From: Bacteroidia bacterium
GTDB taxonomy: Bacteria; Bacteroidota; Bacteroidia; J057
Assembly (NCBI GenBank): GCA_033391075.1
Contig: JAWPMV010000001.1
Coordinates: forward strand, 7,688,001 to 7,752,000
DNA length: 64,000 nt
Direction: 5' to 3'
The notes beneath the pieces were generated by a model, which saw only the letters and a list, made by a program, of their open reading frames with translations, had not been told where the DNA came from and did not search any database. Shown here one piece after another: positions 1 to 8,316 of this stretch. Position numbers and translations under genes: made by a program. The first letter of the stretch is position 1; the number at the start of each line of letters is the position of its first letter.

Positions 1-147
1 TTTGGCTTGCAAGGCTTTAGCAGCAGCTTTGTAAGCAAAGAGTACGCCTGCATCTTTTTGATAGTCCTTTACTTTTTCCCAGAGGTCTTCCAACTCTTCC
101 AAATCAGCAGTTGCTTCCTTATAGAGCTGTCGAACCAGATCCAGCAT
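1..147 (-). CDS. Partial small conserved protein downstream of crtB
   Basis: Open from an ATG at 147 to the window edge, so only the first 49 residues are seen. They are helical and charged, begin MLDLVRQLYKEA and end in an alanine-rich FAYKAAAKALQAK stretch. The start lies 20 nt after the phytoene synthase stop on the same strand, so the two are probably cotranscribed. From memory it resembles a small uncharacterised protein found between crtB and later carotenoid genes in flavobacteria; that link is uncertain and no function is proposed. Confidence 0.6.
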   Translation of the reverse strand, partial: MLDLVRQLYKEATADLEELEDLWEKVKDYQKDAGVLFAYKAAAKALQAK

Positions 148-167
148 ATTGATTTGCTTAGGGAAAT

Positions 168-1016
168 TTAACTTAAAGCCTGGGGGGCGGGCTTCATTTG
201 CCTTTCCAAATAGGTCCTTAATAGGATCAACAGCTTTTGTTTGTCCGGTACCCGAATCCTTTCTTTCAGGATTCTTGCAGGAGGAAGCTTTGTGATCTTG
301 TGGAAAAGCTTCAAATAATATCTATATGCCAGGTAAACACCTCGTCTCGCTCCTTCAGGCAATTCGACGATACCGGTATAGGCATGATCAAAATCAGCCT
401 GTATATCTGTTTCAATTTTTATCTTTTCTTCCAGATTGAATTCATGGAAATCTACGCCCGGGAAATAAACCCTGCCTCTTTCTTCATGATCACTTTTCAT
501 GTCCCGGAGGAAGTTTACTTTCTGAAAGGCTTTGCCCAGACTCTGTGCCGGTGCTTTCAGGCGATCATATTCTGCCTGATCTCCTCCGCAAAATACATAC
601 AGACACATGAGGCCTACTACCTCAGCCGATCCATATATATAAGTCTCGTACAAATCCTGAGAATATTCTTTCTTCTGCAAATCCATCTCCATGCTATACA
701 GGAAAGCATCGATCAATTCATGGTCGATGTTGTATTCATTTACTACGGATTGAAAGGAATGTAAAACCGGATTCAGGCTGATCCCGGACTCGATTGCCTC
801 ATAGGTATCTGTGCGGAATTTATCCAGGAGGAGTTTTTTATCGAAGCCATGAAAAGTATCCACAATTTCGTCTGCATATCTGACGAAACCATAGATGGCG
901 TATATGGGAAAATGAAATTTCTTATGTAAGGTCTTGATCCCTAAGGTAAATGAAGTACTGTAGTTTTGAGTAATTACCTTGCTACAGTCCAAACATGTTT
1001 GCTTGTAGAGTTGCAT
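168..1016 (-). CDS. crtB: Phytoene synthase
   Basis: A 282-residue squalene/phytoene synthase, the usual family length. It condenses two geranylgeranyl diphosphates to phytoene, the first committed step of C40 carotenoid synthesis. The first aspartate-rich motif is DEIVD at residues 49-53, and the second is in FLRDMKSD near residue 170, followed by GRVYFP; both bind the diphosphates through Mg2+. STSF near residue 20 is also typical. The start MQLYKQTCLDCSK fits family starts. No desaturase gene (crtI) lies between it and the upstream sigma factor, and none is visible in the window. Confidence 0.93.
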   Translation of the reverse strand: MQLYKQTCLDCSKVITQNYSTSFTLGIKTLHKKFHFPIYAIYGFVRYADEIVDTFHGFDKKLLLDKFRTDTYEAIESGISLNPVLHSFQSVVNEYNIDHELIDAFLYSMEMDLQKKEYSQDLYETYIYGSAEVVGLMCLYVFCGGDQAEYDRLKAPAQSLGKAFQKVNFLRDMKSDHEERGRVYFPGVDFHEFNLEEKIKIETDIQADFDHAYTGIVELPEGARRGVYLAYRYYLKLFHKITKLPPARILKERIRVPDKQKLLILLRTYLERQMKPAPQALS

Positions 1017-1124
1017 AGCTTCTTGTCTTAGCTTTTCCTGAGGTAATATTAAACCTCGGGGCCCAAAAATTGTTCCCTTCTTATAGGAAATTAAACAAAT
1101 TAATGAATTTGTCTATGTAGGCAC

Positions 1125-1643
1125 TTAGGCTTTTTTATTGGATTTGTAGCTTTTGAGCTGCCCCTTTAACTCCTTCCTGGCAATGTGAATTCTATTCTTA
1201 ACGGTGCCGATGGGAATATTCAGGATATCTGCAATTTCAAAATATTTATACCCTTGAAAGTGCATCATAAAAGGCGTCTTGTGCTCATAATCAAGGCTCT
1301 TGATTGCTTTCTGAATTTCATCCATCGCAAGCTTTACTCCTGCATTATTGTCGATCGTATGACTAGACGAATTGATGAAATGCATATTGTCAGTTGTGTC
1401 GATAAAGGTCTTTCTTTTTACGAAGCGATGATAGTTCGTAATGAAGGTATTCTTCATGATCGTATACAACCAGGCTTTGAGGTTTGTGCCGTCCCGAAAC
1501 TTATCTCTATTAGAGAGCGCTTTTACCAAAGTATCCTGAATTAAATCATTTGCTTCTTCGAGGTCGCGAGTCAGTTTGAACGCGATGGGTTTGAGTGATG
1601 GATGCAAATTTACTACGGCGGTGTTGAACTCTATGGACGTCAT
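1125..1643 (-). CDS. ECF-type RNA polymerase sigma factor
   Basis: 172 residues with a sigma-70 region 2 (about 12-75, including DLIQDTLVKAL and LKAWLYTIMKNTF) and a region 4 helix-turn-helix (about 110-165, with YFEIADILNIPIGTVKNRIH). It directs core RNA polymerase to a set of promoters. It lies directly upstream of phytoene synthase on the same strand with a gap of about 110 nt, so it may control or be cotranscribed with carotenoid genes; this is inferred from position. No anti-sigma gene is adjacent. Confidence 0.92.
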   Translation of the reverse strand: MTSIEFNTAVVNLHPSLKPIAFKLTRDLEEANDLIQDTLVKALSNRDKFRDGTNLKAWLYTIMKNTFITNYHRFVKRKTFIDTTDNMHFINSSSHTIDNNAGVKLAMDEIQKAIKSLDYEHKTPFMMHFQGYKYFEIADILNIPIGTVKNRIHIARKELKGQLKSYKSNKKA

Positions 1644-1673
1644 AACTTATTGAAGTTTCTGAAAGTATTGATA

Positions 1674-1704
1674 CAAAGTTATTAACTAAAAGCTACTTTC
1701 CAAA
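1674..1704 (-). promoter_or_regulatory. Bacteroidota consensus promoter for the sigma factor
   Basis: On the minus strand TTTG (1704-1701), a 19-nt spacer and TAACTTTG (1681-1674), an exact fit to the TTTG-N19-TAnnTTTG pattern used by the primary sigma factor of Bacteroidota. The predicted transcription start is near 1670, about 27 nt before the ATG. Confidence 0.75.
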
Positions 1705-1962
1705 TATTTTGTTTAAATTTTGTAAAAAAAGATTAAACAAACTAATATACTTTTCTCTATATAGGCTTTCTAGGCTCTTGAGGCCGATTTTTGCGCCTAA
1801 ATTTCTAATTTACAGTCGGTTGAGATATGGTAAAACAAATATATTGATAAGAATATATATGAAAAACCTTGTCTTTAAAGGGGATAAATAGGGAAAATCA
1901 TATATTTTTGTCTAAGCAAAATTAAACAAAAGCTAAACAGAAAAATTTGACTTTAGGAATAC

Positions 1963-1970
1963 TATATTTG
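1963..1970 (+). promoter_or_regulatory. -7 box TATATTTG before rsmD
   Basis: Matches TAnnTTTG and ends 8 nt before the rsmD ATG. No TTTG lies at the normal distance upstream (the nearest is 13 nt away), so only half of a promoter is supported. If used, the leader would be only a few nucleotides. Confidence 0.4.
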
Positions 1971-1978
1971 TAGGGAAA

Positions 1979-2509
1979 ATGAGAATCATCGGAGGAAAAT
2001 ATGGAGGCAGAAATCTACAGGTGGGCAAGGGCCTTCCTGTAAGGCCTACAACTGATCGAACCAAGGAAGCATTGTTCAATATTTTGGAGCATCGTGTTGA
2101 TTGGTCGGAGACTTCTGTGCTCGATCTGTTTTGCGGAACAGGTAATATCAGTCTGGAATGCGTGAGTAGGGGAGCAGCTTCAGTGCTCTCTGTAGACAGG
2201 CATCGGAAGTGTATACAGAGTATCAAAAATAATATGAAGACCCTGGGAAGTGAGGAACCCAAACTGATTGCTTCAGATGTCAAAAAGTTCCTGAAGAATT
2301 GTGGTGACAACTTTGATCTGATCTTTATGGATCCTCCCTATGCCATGGCGGGGCAGGAAGCTTTGATCGAGATGATTTTTGAAAAGAATATATTAGCTCC
2401 GGAAGGGATATTGATTCTGGAACACAGCAGTACCCTTAGTTTCTCCAGCTTAAACAATTTTGTAGAATTGAGAAAATATGGATCTTCCCATTTGAGTTTC
2501 TTCGAATGA
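1979..2509 (+). CDS. rsmD: 16S rRNA (guanine(966)-N2)-methyltransferase
   Basis: 176 residues. It transfers a methyl group from SAM to G966 of 16S rRNA in the assembled small subunit. It opens with MRIIGGKYGGR, has the SAM-binding loop VLDLFCGTGNISLE (about 48-61) and the amino-methyltransferase motif DPPY at 118-121. It is followed by coaD on the same strand, a pairing common in many bacteria. Confidence 0.93.
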   Translation: MRIIGGKYGGRNLQVGKGLPVRPTTDRTKEALFNILEHRVDWSETSVLDLFCGTGNISLECVSRGAASVLSVDRHRKCIQSIKNNMKTLGSEEPKLIASDVKKFLKNCGDNFDLIFMDPPYAMAGQEALIEMIFEKNILAPEGILILEHSSTLSFSSLNNFVELRKYGSSHLSFFE

Positions 2510-2636
2510 ACATTCAGCTCTCTTTGTTCTCTGTTTAAACACTGATTTTAGGCTATTTGAAGGAATTCTTTTAACTTCTTTCTATAAGTACTTTCAGGCG
2601 AAAACTTATCTTTACCAGTAACCCAAAGCTATCAAA

Positions 2637-3113
2637 ATGAAAAGAGCGATATTCCCGGGATCTTTTGATCCTATCACAGTAGGTCATGTAGAAATCGTCA
2701 GGCGGGGCCTGGCCATCTTCGATGAAATCATTGTTGCTGTGGGTGTGAATCAGGCAAAGAATTATTTTTTCAATCTTGACGAACGTGTCGAAATGCTTGA
2801 AAGAAGTTTTGCCGATATGGAGCAGGTGAAAGTCGCTTATTATTCCGAGTTGACAGTAGAGTTTGCCCGAAAGGTTAATGCAGATTTTATTCTTAGGGGC
2901 TTGCGCTCACCGCAGGACCTGAGTTATGAGCAGCCTATCGAATTGATCAATAAGCACATGGCGCCTGAGATAGAAATTGTCCATTTGTTGAGTAGCCCTG
3001 AGACTGCGGCGATTTCTTCTACCATCGTTAGAGAAGTGATCAAGTTCAAAGGAAGGGTCGATGGCTTGCTCCCCAAAGAAATCATGGATTACGTTCAGGA
3101 TTTGAAATATTAA
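2637..3113 (+). CDS. coaD: Phosphopantetheine adenylyltransferase
   Basis: 158 residues, standard length. It makes dephospho-CoA from 4'-phosphopantetheine and ATP, the penultimate step of CoA synthesis. The nucleotidyltransferase motif GSFDPITVGH is at 8-17, RGLRSPQD gives the substrate loop, and AAISSTIVRE is the family's ISSTxVR motif. The stop codon overlaps the stem of a strong terminator shared with the convergent aspS. Confidence 0.96.
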   Translation: MKRAIFPGSFDPITVGHVEIVRRGLAIFDEIIVAVGVNQAKNYFFNLDERVEMLERSFADMEQVKVAYYSELTVEFARKVNADFILRGLRSPQDLSYEQPIELINKHMAPEIEIVHLLSSPETAAISSTIVREVIKFKGRVDGLLPKEIMDYVQDLKY

Positions 3114-3146
3114 AAAAGGCCAGACGATTTGTCTGGCCTTTTTTGT
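3112..3146. terminator. Bidirectional terminator, coaD / aspS
   Basis: AAAAAAGGCCAGAC (3112-3125), a GATTT loop, and the exact complement at 3131-3144. It is flanked by A-run and T-run, so it can stop transcription from both sides. Confidence 0.9.
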
Positions 3147-3161
3147 TAGGAGCGTTTCGCT

Positions 3162-4931
3162 CTATGATTTGATCTGGATTCCCAATTCATCCAGATTATC
3201 AGTCGGTACTTCTGCAGGTGCATCCATCATAAGGTCGCGGCCACCGGCAGTTTTAGGGAAGGCCATCACATCGCGGATACTTTCCCCACCTGTCATCAGC
3301 ATCACCATACGGTCAAGGCCAAACGCACAACCACCATGTGGAGGAGCTCCATATTCAAAGGCCTTGAGCATAAATCCGAATTTGGCTTCCTTCTCTTCCT
3401 CTGTCAATCCCAGGATGTCGAAGATCTTGTCCTGTACATCTTTCTGATGCACCCTGATGCTACCACTTACGATCTCATTGCCATTGATGACCATATCATA
3501 ACTCTGAGCAACCACTCGCTGAGGATCGCTGTAAAGATATTCCAGGTCCTGCTCACGTGGCATACAGAAAGGGTGGTGGGCGAATGTCAGCTCGCCGCTT
3601 TCTTCATCCTCTTCAAAGAGTGGGAAGTCAACTACCCAGAATACAGACCATGCATCTTTGTCTATCCATCCTTCTGCATTGCCCAGATGTAGCCTGAGAT
3701 CGCCAAGTATCTTGCGGCATTTTCCTTTGAGAGGATCAGCGACTATAAACACCGCATCTCCCTTCTCTGCTCCGGCAAATTCACAGATGCTTTGCAATTT
3801 CTCGGGGCTGAAGAATTTATCCACGGAAGATTTGAAGCTTCCGTCTTCATTCCATTTAATATATACTAAACCGGTACCTCCTCTATGAGGCTCTTTTACA
3901 AAATTGGTCAATTTGTCCAATTGCTTGCGGGAATAACTGGCCAAACCTTTGCCTACCAGACCAGCGATCAAACCTCCGCTTTCCAGTAGCTTATTGAATA
4001 CACCAAATTCAGTCCCTCCGACTACTTCATTGAGTTCGACAATCTTGCAGCCGAAACGAAGGTCAGGTTTATCTGTACCATAGTATTTCATGGCATCTGA
4101 ATGACTCATATGCAGGAAGTCTGGCAAGTCTACATCGAGCACTTGCTTGAATACATACTTAGTCATGCCTTCGAAAGTATTCAATACATCGGCTTGTTCT
4201 ACGAATGACATCTCACAGTCAATCTGGGTAAACTCAGGTTGACGGTCACCTCTGAAGTCCTCGTCGCGGAAACATTTGACCACCTGAAAGTAGCGGTCCA
4301 TACCCGCTACCATCAATAGCTGCTTCAGGATTTGAGGAGACTGAGGCAGGGCATAGAAAGTGCCTGGATTCATGCGAGAAGGAACCAAAAAGTCTCTGGC
4401 ACCTTCGGGAGTTGATTTGATGAAAAAAGGAGTTTCTACCTCTACAAATTCCTGTCCAATCAGGAATTCTCTCACTGCTGCTACAATTTTGGAACGGGTA
4501 ATCAGCCTTTGTGTCATCAAGGGACGTCGGATATCCAGATAGCGATATTCCATACGGAGGTTTTCAAGTCCGTCCGTTTCATCTTCGATGAGGAAGGGTG
4601 GGAGCTTGGAAGTATTGAGGACCTCAAGGCTACTGGGAACCACCTCAACTTCACCAGTGGGGAGTTTGGGATTTTTGCTTTCCCTCTCAGCCACTTTGCC
4701 TTCTACCCGGATCACAAATTCGCGTCCAAGCTTTTTGGCCTCAGCATAGATCTCAGGGAGATCATCTGATTTGATCGACACCTGCGTCACGCCATAGCGA
4801 TCTCGCAAATCCACAAAAAGGATATATCCCAAATCCCGGCTTTTTTGTACCCATCCGGTGAGGGCTACTTCCTGTCCAACATGATCGGGGCGCAAGGCAC
4901 CACAGTTGTGAGTTCTTAATGCGGTTTTCAT
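3162..4931 (-). CDS. aspS: Aspartyl-tRNA synthetase
   Basis: About 589 residues of class II synthetase. It attaches aspartate to tRNA-Asp in the cytoplasm. Order: N-terminal OB-fold anticodon domain (VALTGWVQKSRDLGYILFVD), catalytic core with motif 2 (FRDEDFRGDRQPEFTQID), the bacterial GAD insertion, and motif 3 GCAFGLDRMVMLM near the C-terminus. An in-frame extension to 4979 exists, but MKTALRTHNCG at 4931 fits the family start. The leader has a small hairpin near 5000-5018 and a TAATTTTG box at 5028-5021. Confidence 0.96.
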   Translation of the reverse strand: MKTALRTHNCGALRPDHVGQEVALTGWVQKSRDLGYILFVDLRDRYGVTQVSIKSDDLPEIYAEAKKLGREFVIRVEGKVAERESKNPKLPTGEVEVVPSSLEVLNTSKLPPFLIEDETDGLENLRMEYRYLDIRRPLMTQRLITRSKIVAAVREFLIGQEFVEVETPFFIKSTPEGARDFLVPSRMNPGTFYALPQSPQILKQLLMVAGMDRYFQVVKCFRDEDFRGDRQPEFTQIDCEMSFVEQADVLNTFEGMTKYVFKQVLDVDLPDFLHMSHSDAMKYYGTDKPDLRFGCKIVELNEVVGGTEFGVFNKLLESGGLIAGLVGKGLASYSRKQLDKLTNFVKEPHRGGTGLVYIKWNEDGSFKSSVDKFFSPEKLQSICEFAGAEKGDAVFIVADPLKGKCRKILGDLRLHLGNAEGWIDKDAWSVFWVVDFPLFEEDEESGELTFAHHPFCMPREQDLEYLYSDPQRVVAQSYDMVINGNEIVSGSIRVHQKDVQDKIFDILGLTEEEKEAKFGFMLKAFEYGAPPHGGCAFGLDRMVMLMTGGESIRDVMAFPKTAGGRDLMMDAPAEVPTDNLDELGIQIKS

Positions 4932-5107
4932 TTCAATTAGTGGATTATAGATTAATGGAAAAGAGGTGTCAGGACACAATCAAACCCCAAATTCCACGAA
5001 TCCTCGGTTCAAATCGAGGGCAAAATTAGTAGAATAAGTGGTTCTTACCTAATGGCTATCAGGGATTTTAACAGAAAAGGTCGGAGGCGCCAAAGCTGTG
5101 GATATGC

Positions 5108-5467
5108 TTACAACTTTGGCGGAAAATCGTATTCGGCAAATACGATCTCTTCTTTTTTGTGAACAACGGAAAAACCGAGCTTGCCATCTTCCTCATAGAC
5201 CTTAGGGGAAAGATCAGGATTGAGGGTAGCAAAATCTGTAACCGCTTTCTTGCGGATATCGGATTCCAGGTGGTAAATGTTCATGAGGAAATCGTCCAAA
5301 CGATTGTCATCGCCCGTCATAAAAGCCAAAGCTTCGGGCGACATTTGCATGCCCAGATCTGTGATCATCATATGCGCATCACTCAACTGATACTGGCGAT
5401 CTTCGCTTCGAGGGAAGCGAGGAATGGCAGCTTTGATCAGACGGGTGAGACGTTTAAACTCAGACAT
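5108..5467 (-). CDS. Conserved hypothetical protein, 119 aa
   Basis: Not recognised. Soluble and acidic, starting MSEFKRLTRLIKAAIPRF, with no signal peptide or membrane segment. The C-terminal half contains short beta-like stretches (LGFSVVHKKEEIVFAEYDF). It follows aspS's upstream region on the same strand with a 176-nt gap. It is kept as a gene for its codon character and clean position between aspS and the divergent carotenoid oxygenase. Confidence 0.7.
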   Translation of the reverse strand: MSEFKRLTRLIKAAIPRFPRSEDRQYQLSDAHMMITDLGMQMSPEALAFMTGDDNRLDDFLMNIYHLESDIRKKAVTDFATLNPDLSPKVYEEDGKLGFSVVHKKEEIVFAEYDFPPKL

Positions 5468-5729
5468 GGATAAAAATCGTTGAAAATATTACTGGATTCC
5501 AATATGCAAATTTTTCAATCAGACTTCCAATAAAAAACACTTGTAGTACGCAGGCTTATTCCAAAAGTTGTTTTATAAGGGCTTTCCTCTTTTGAGATGG
5601 CAAGAGATGCTCTATGTCAAGGGGGTAAGTTTTGCTTTTTCTAGCCGATAGACCCAGCTTAAGATAGAGATGTTCAAATATCCCGAATATTAGCTATCTT
5701 GAAGTAACCTATAGCGTAACAAAAATACT

Positions 5730-8036
5730 GTGCCCGAACAATTCACTACAAAACTGAAGCCCAAACCGTATTTCGCAGCCAATCGAACGGAATGGAAAGA
5801 TCTGAAACTTGAAGTCTTCGAAGGAAAAATTCCCGAAGATTGGTATGGCCATGTTTATTTCAATTCTATGGTCGGTACGGTTAATTCAGGGGGCTTGCCC
5901 TATAAGAAAGAAAATAAGCCCGAATTCATCTCGGAGTATAGTAGCCCGACAATGAATGGAGACGGGATGGTATATCGCATGGATCTGGACAAGCAAGGGG
6001 AAGTATACCTTTCTTCCGGCCTGATGAAAACCCCAGACTATTGGGCGGATGAAGCGACCAGCCAAAAATCCGGCAGATATAGTCGCTTGAGATCCTTTAG
6101 AAATATGGGGATTGCACGTATGTCTTTTGCCTTAGGTCAAAGGAATATGGCAAATACGGCATTTGTTCCTTTTAAATTTAAGGAAGAGGAGCCTACCCGC
6201 ATATTTGCAACCTTTGATGCGGGCAGGCCTTATGAGTTTCATCCGGAAAGCTTTGACATGCTCACTCCCCTGGGCTGGAACAAGGAATGGGCTTCTGCAA
6301 TGCCTCCTGCTCTCAAAGTACCTTTTGAAGTTACTACCGGGACGGCCCATCCCGTCTTTGATCCCCGGACCAAAGAATTTTTTACGGTAAACTATACCAA
6401 GTCTATGGAGACCAGTGCTCATCATGAGGTTTTCCATAAGGCACAGCGATACCATAAGGAGGTGGGAGAATACCTCGCTGACTTTACCCGAGAAAATGAA
6501 CACCACCTTGATCCTGAACATGATAAATATATCCTGAAGGACAAGGATACCTTTGAGCATGTGGGGAAAAAGTTTGAAAAGCACCTCAAAGGCCTGCATG
6601 GAGGAGTGAGAAAGAAGCTGAGTATCTGGAAATGGTTGATCCATCTCTTTTGGGACATCATAAGATTTCTGACCCCTCGGGCTTTTGAGACCGAAGATGC
6701 TGTGATTTTAAAACGATGGACCGGTAAACAAGGGGAAATGGAAAGCTGGAGAGTCCTTGACGAAGAAGGTAAATCCCTAAAGATTTACCAGACCATGCAC
6801 CAAATGGGAATCAGTGAAGACTACATAGTCCTGATTGATTCTGCTTTTAAATTCGGATTGGATTTGATGATCCTCAATCCTTTCCCTCATATAGAAATGT
6901 TGGATCGTTTGATCCGCTATCTGACTTCGGGGCCTATGGAACCCATTACCTCTACCTATATCATCAAAAGATCAGAGTTAGAAAATGCACCTAAAGGAAA
7001 GGATGGCATCCGTACAGTAAAATGTAAAACGGTAAACCTCCCTGTTGAAGCCGTACATTTTATTGCCGACTACAAAAATGATCCTGGAAAAATCACCCTT
7101 CATCTAGCCCATAATAGTGCGGCTTGTATCGCAGAATGGGTGAGGCCCTATGATTTTATGAAGCTTTCTGATGAGGACCCTAAGCAGGGACCCTTTGAAT
7201 CCGAAATCGGACAGGTAGCTGCTGGCCAAATGGATATAGGGAGAATAGGCAAATATGTCGTTGATGTGGAAAGTGGGGAATTTACCATACAGGAAGTTTC
7301 GGTCGAGGGAGATGTCGAAGCTTTGGTAAGAACCGGGGATCCTAGTGCCATCAAGGGACCCCATACCTGGGGAGTCGGATTGTATACCTATCGGGATGCG
7401 TTTACGGCTGATAATATTCCAGATAAATTGACTGATACCTATTGGGGATGTTTTGGACTAAACCCCAATGCTATGACAGAATTTATCTATCGATTGTATA
7501 AAGACTATCCCAATCGAGGCATGTTACCCCCCTCGAATCTGGACCTGGAAAAACTCCTTGAATATACAGCTGTAGGGGTTCCCTGTAATATTGTCCGTCA
7601 GGACGTAGAGACTATGGAAATCAAGGATTTCTACTTATATGATGTGGACATAGCCAATACAACCAGCGTGCAATTTGTACCGAGGAAAGATCCTTCTCCT
7701 TCTATTCCTCCCAGCAGGGATGGGTTTATCGTATGTGCGCTGCAAAATGGTGTAGGAGTAGCTCCTGAAGACCATTATAAAGCAGAATTCTGGGTCTTTG
7801 ATGCGGATAATCTGAATCAGGGGCCAATCTGCAAGTTACGTGGTGAAGGGGTGCAGTTTGCTTTCTTATTACATACAGCCTGGATGCAGGAAGTAGGCTA
7901 CACACCTTCAGAATATAATATCGACATCAGGAAAGATTATAATAGCATCATCAAAAAAATTTGGTGGCCCTGGAGGAGAAGGAGGTTGCAAGGCTTTTTT
8001 GATAAGTATGTATATCCTCATTTTCCAAATGAGTAG
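5730..8036 (+). CDS. Carotenoid oxygenase (RPE65 / CCD family), large form
   Basis: 768 residues, well above the usual 480-550. The family cleaves carotenoids or related polyenes with O2 using Fe(II) held by four histidines. Matching ones here are His207 (GTAHPVFD), His357 (TMHQMG), His443 (AVHFIADY) and His715 (LLHTAWMQ). N-terminal SPTMNGDGMVYRMDL is also family-like. The extra length is mainly at about 225-345, charged and histidine-rich with a hydrophobic WKWLIHLFWDIIRFL stretch that could touch the membrane. The start is GTG at 5730, since no ATG fits. Phytoene synthase lies 4.7 kb away. Confidence 0.88.
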   Translation: MPEQFTTKLKPKPYFAANRTEWKDLKLEVFEGKIPEDWYGHVYFNSMVGTVNSGGLPYKKENKPEFISEYSSPTMNGDGMVYRMDLDKQGEVYLSSGLMKTPDYWADEATSQKSGRYSRLRSFRNMGIARMSFALGQRNMANTAFVPFKFKEEEPTRIFATFDAGRPYEFHPESFDMLTPLGWNKEWASAMPPALKVPFEVTTGTAHPVFDPRTKEFFTVNYTKSMETSAHHEVFHKAQRYHKEVGEYLADFTRENEHHLDPEHDKYILKDKDTFEHVGKKFEKHLKGLHGGVRKKLSIWKWLIHLFWDIIRFLTPRAFETEDAVILKRWTGKQGEMESWRVLDEEGKSLKIYQTMHQMGISEDYIVLIDSAFKFGLDLMILNPFPHIEMLDRLIRYLTSGPMEPITSTYIIKRSELENAPKGKDGIRTVKCKTVNLPVEAVHFIADYKNDPGKITLHLAHNSAACIAEWVRPYDFMKLSDEDPKQGPFESEIGQVAAGQMDIGRIGKYVVDVESGEFTIQEVSVEGDVEALVRTGDPSAIKGPHTWGVGLYTYRDAFTADNIPDKLTDTYWGCFGLNPNAMTEFIYRLYKDYPNRGMLPPSNLDLEKLLEYTAVGVPCNIVRQDVETMEIKDFYLYDVDIANTTSVQFVPRKDPSPSIPPSRDGFIVCALQNGVGVAPEDHYKAEFWVFDADNLNQGPICKLRGEGVQFAFLLHTAWMQEVGYTPSEYNIDIRKDYNSIIKKIWWPWRRRRLQGFFDKYVYPHFPNE

Positions 8037-8316
8037 CGACTGACTTTATTTTGAAAAATTTATGGTCAATTGAAGAATTATCAATACTTTTTAGACAGAA
8101 AGGAATAAAATCGAATGCTTTAACGTAATTTATTAAACGATACTTCAATAAAACTTCTTGCCGCATATTCCAACTCTACTCCGAAATACTTCCTGTAACT
8201 CTCATTCAATAAGCTAAATCCATTCTTTCTATTGGGAAAGAAATGAATAATTGCTTGTTAAGTATTTGGCAGAAGCTGGTAATAGAATACTGCTAATCGT
8301 TTAAACCGGTCAATAT

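Larger units (their letters stand above)
1644..1978. other. Divergent intergenic region, sigma factor / rsmD
   Basis: 335 bp, AT-rich, no convincing gene. It holds the sigma factor promoter (1674-1704, minus) and a -7-like box before rsmD (1963-1970, plus). A 60-codon open frame at 1709-1891 has no coding character. Confidence 0.6.

Noticed and set aside
237-764. Plus-strand open frame opposite crtB
   Set aside because: Shadow of the phytoene synthase gene, whose motifs are all on the minus strand.
1709-1891. 60-codon open frame between the sigma factor and rsmD
   Set aside because: AT-rich, Leu/Tyr/Lys-biased, no promoter or homology cue; sits on the divergent promoter region.
4996-5020. 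T-arm-like GGTTCAAATC hairpin in the aspS leader, suggesting a tRNA fragment
   Set aside because: Stem register does not fit a tRNA T-arm (loop of eight, no acceptor stem or anticodon arm). Treated as a plain hairpin.
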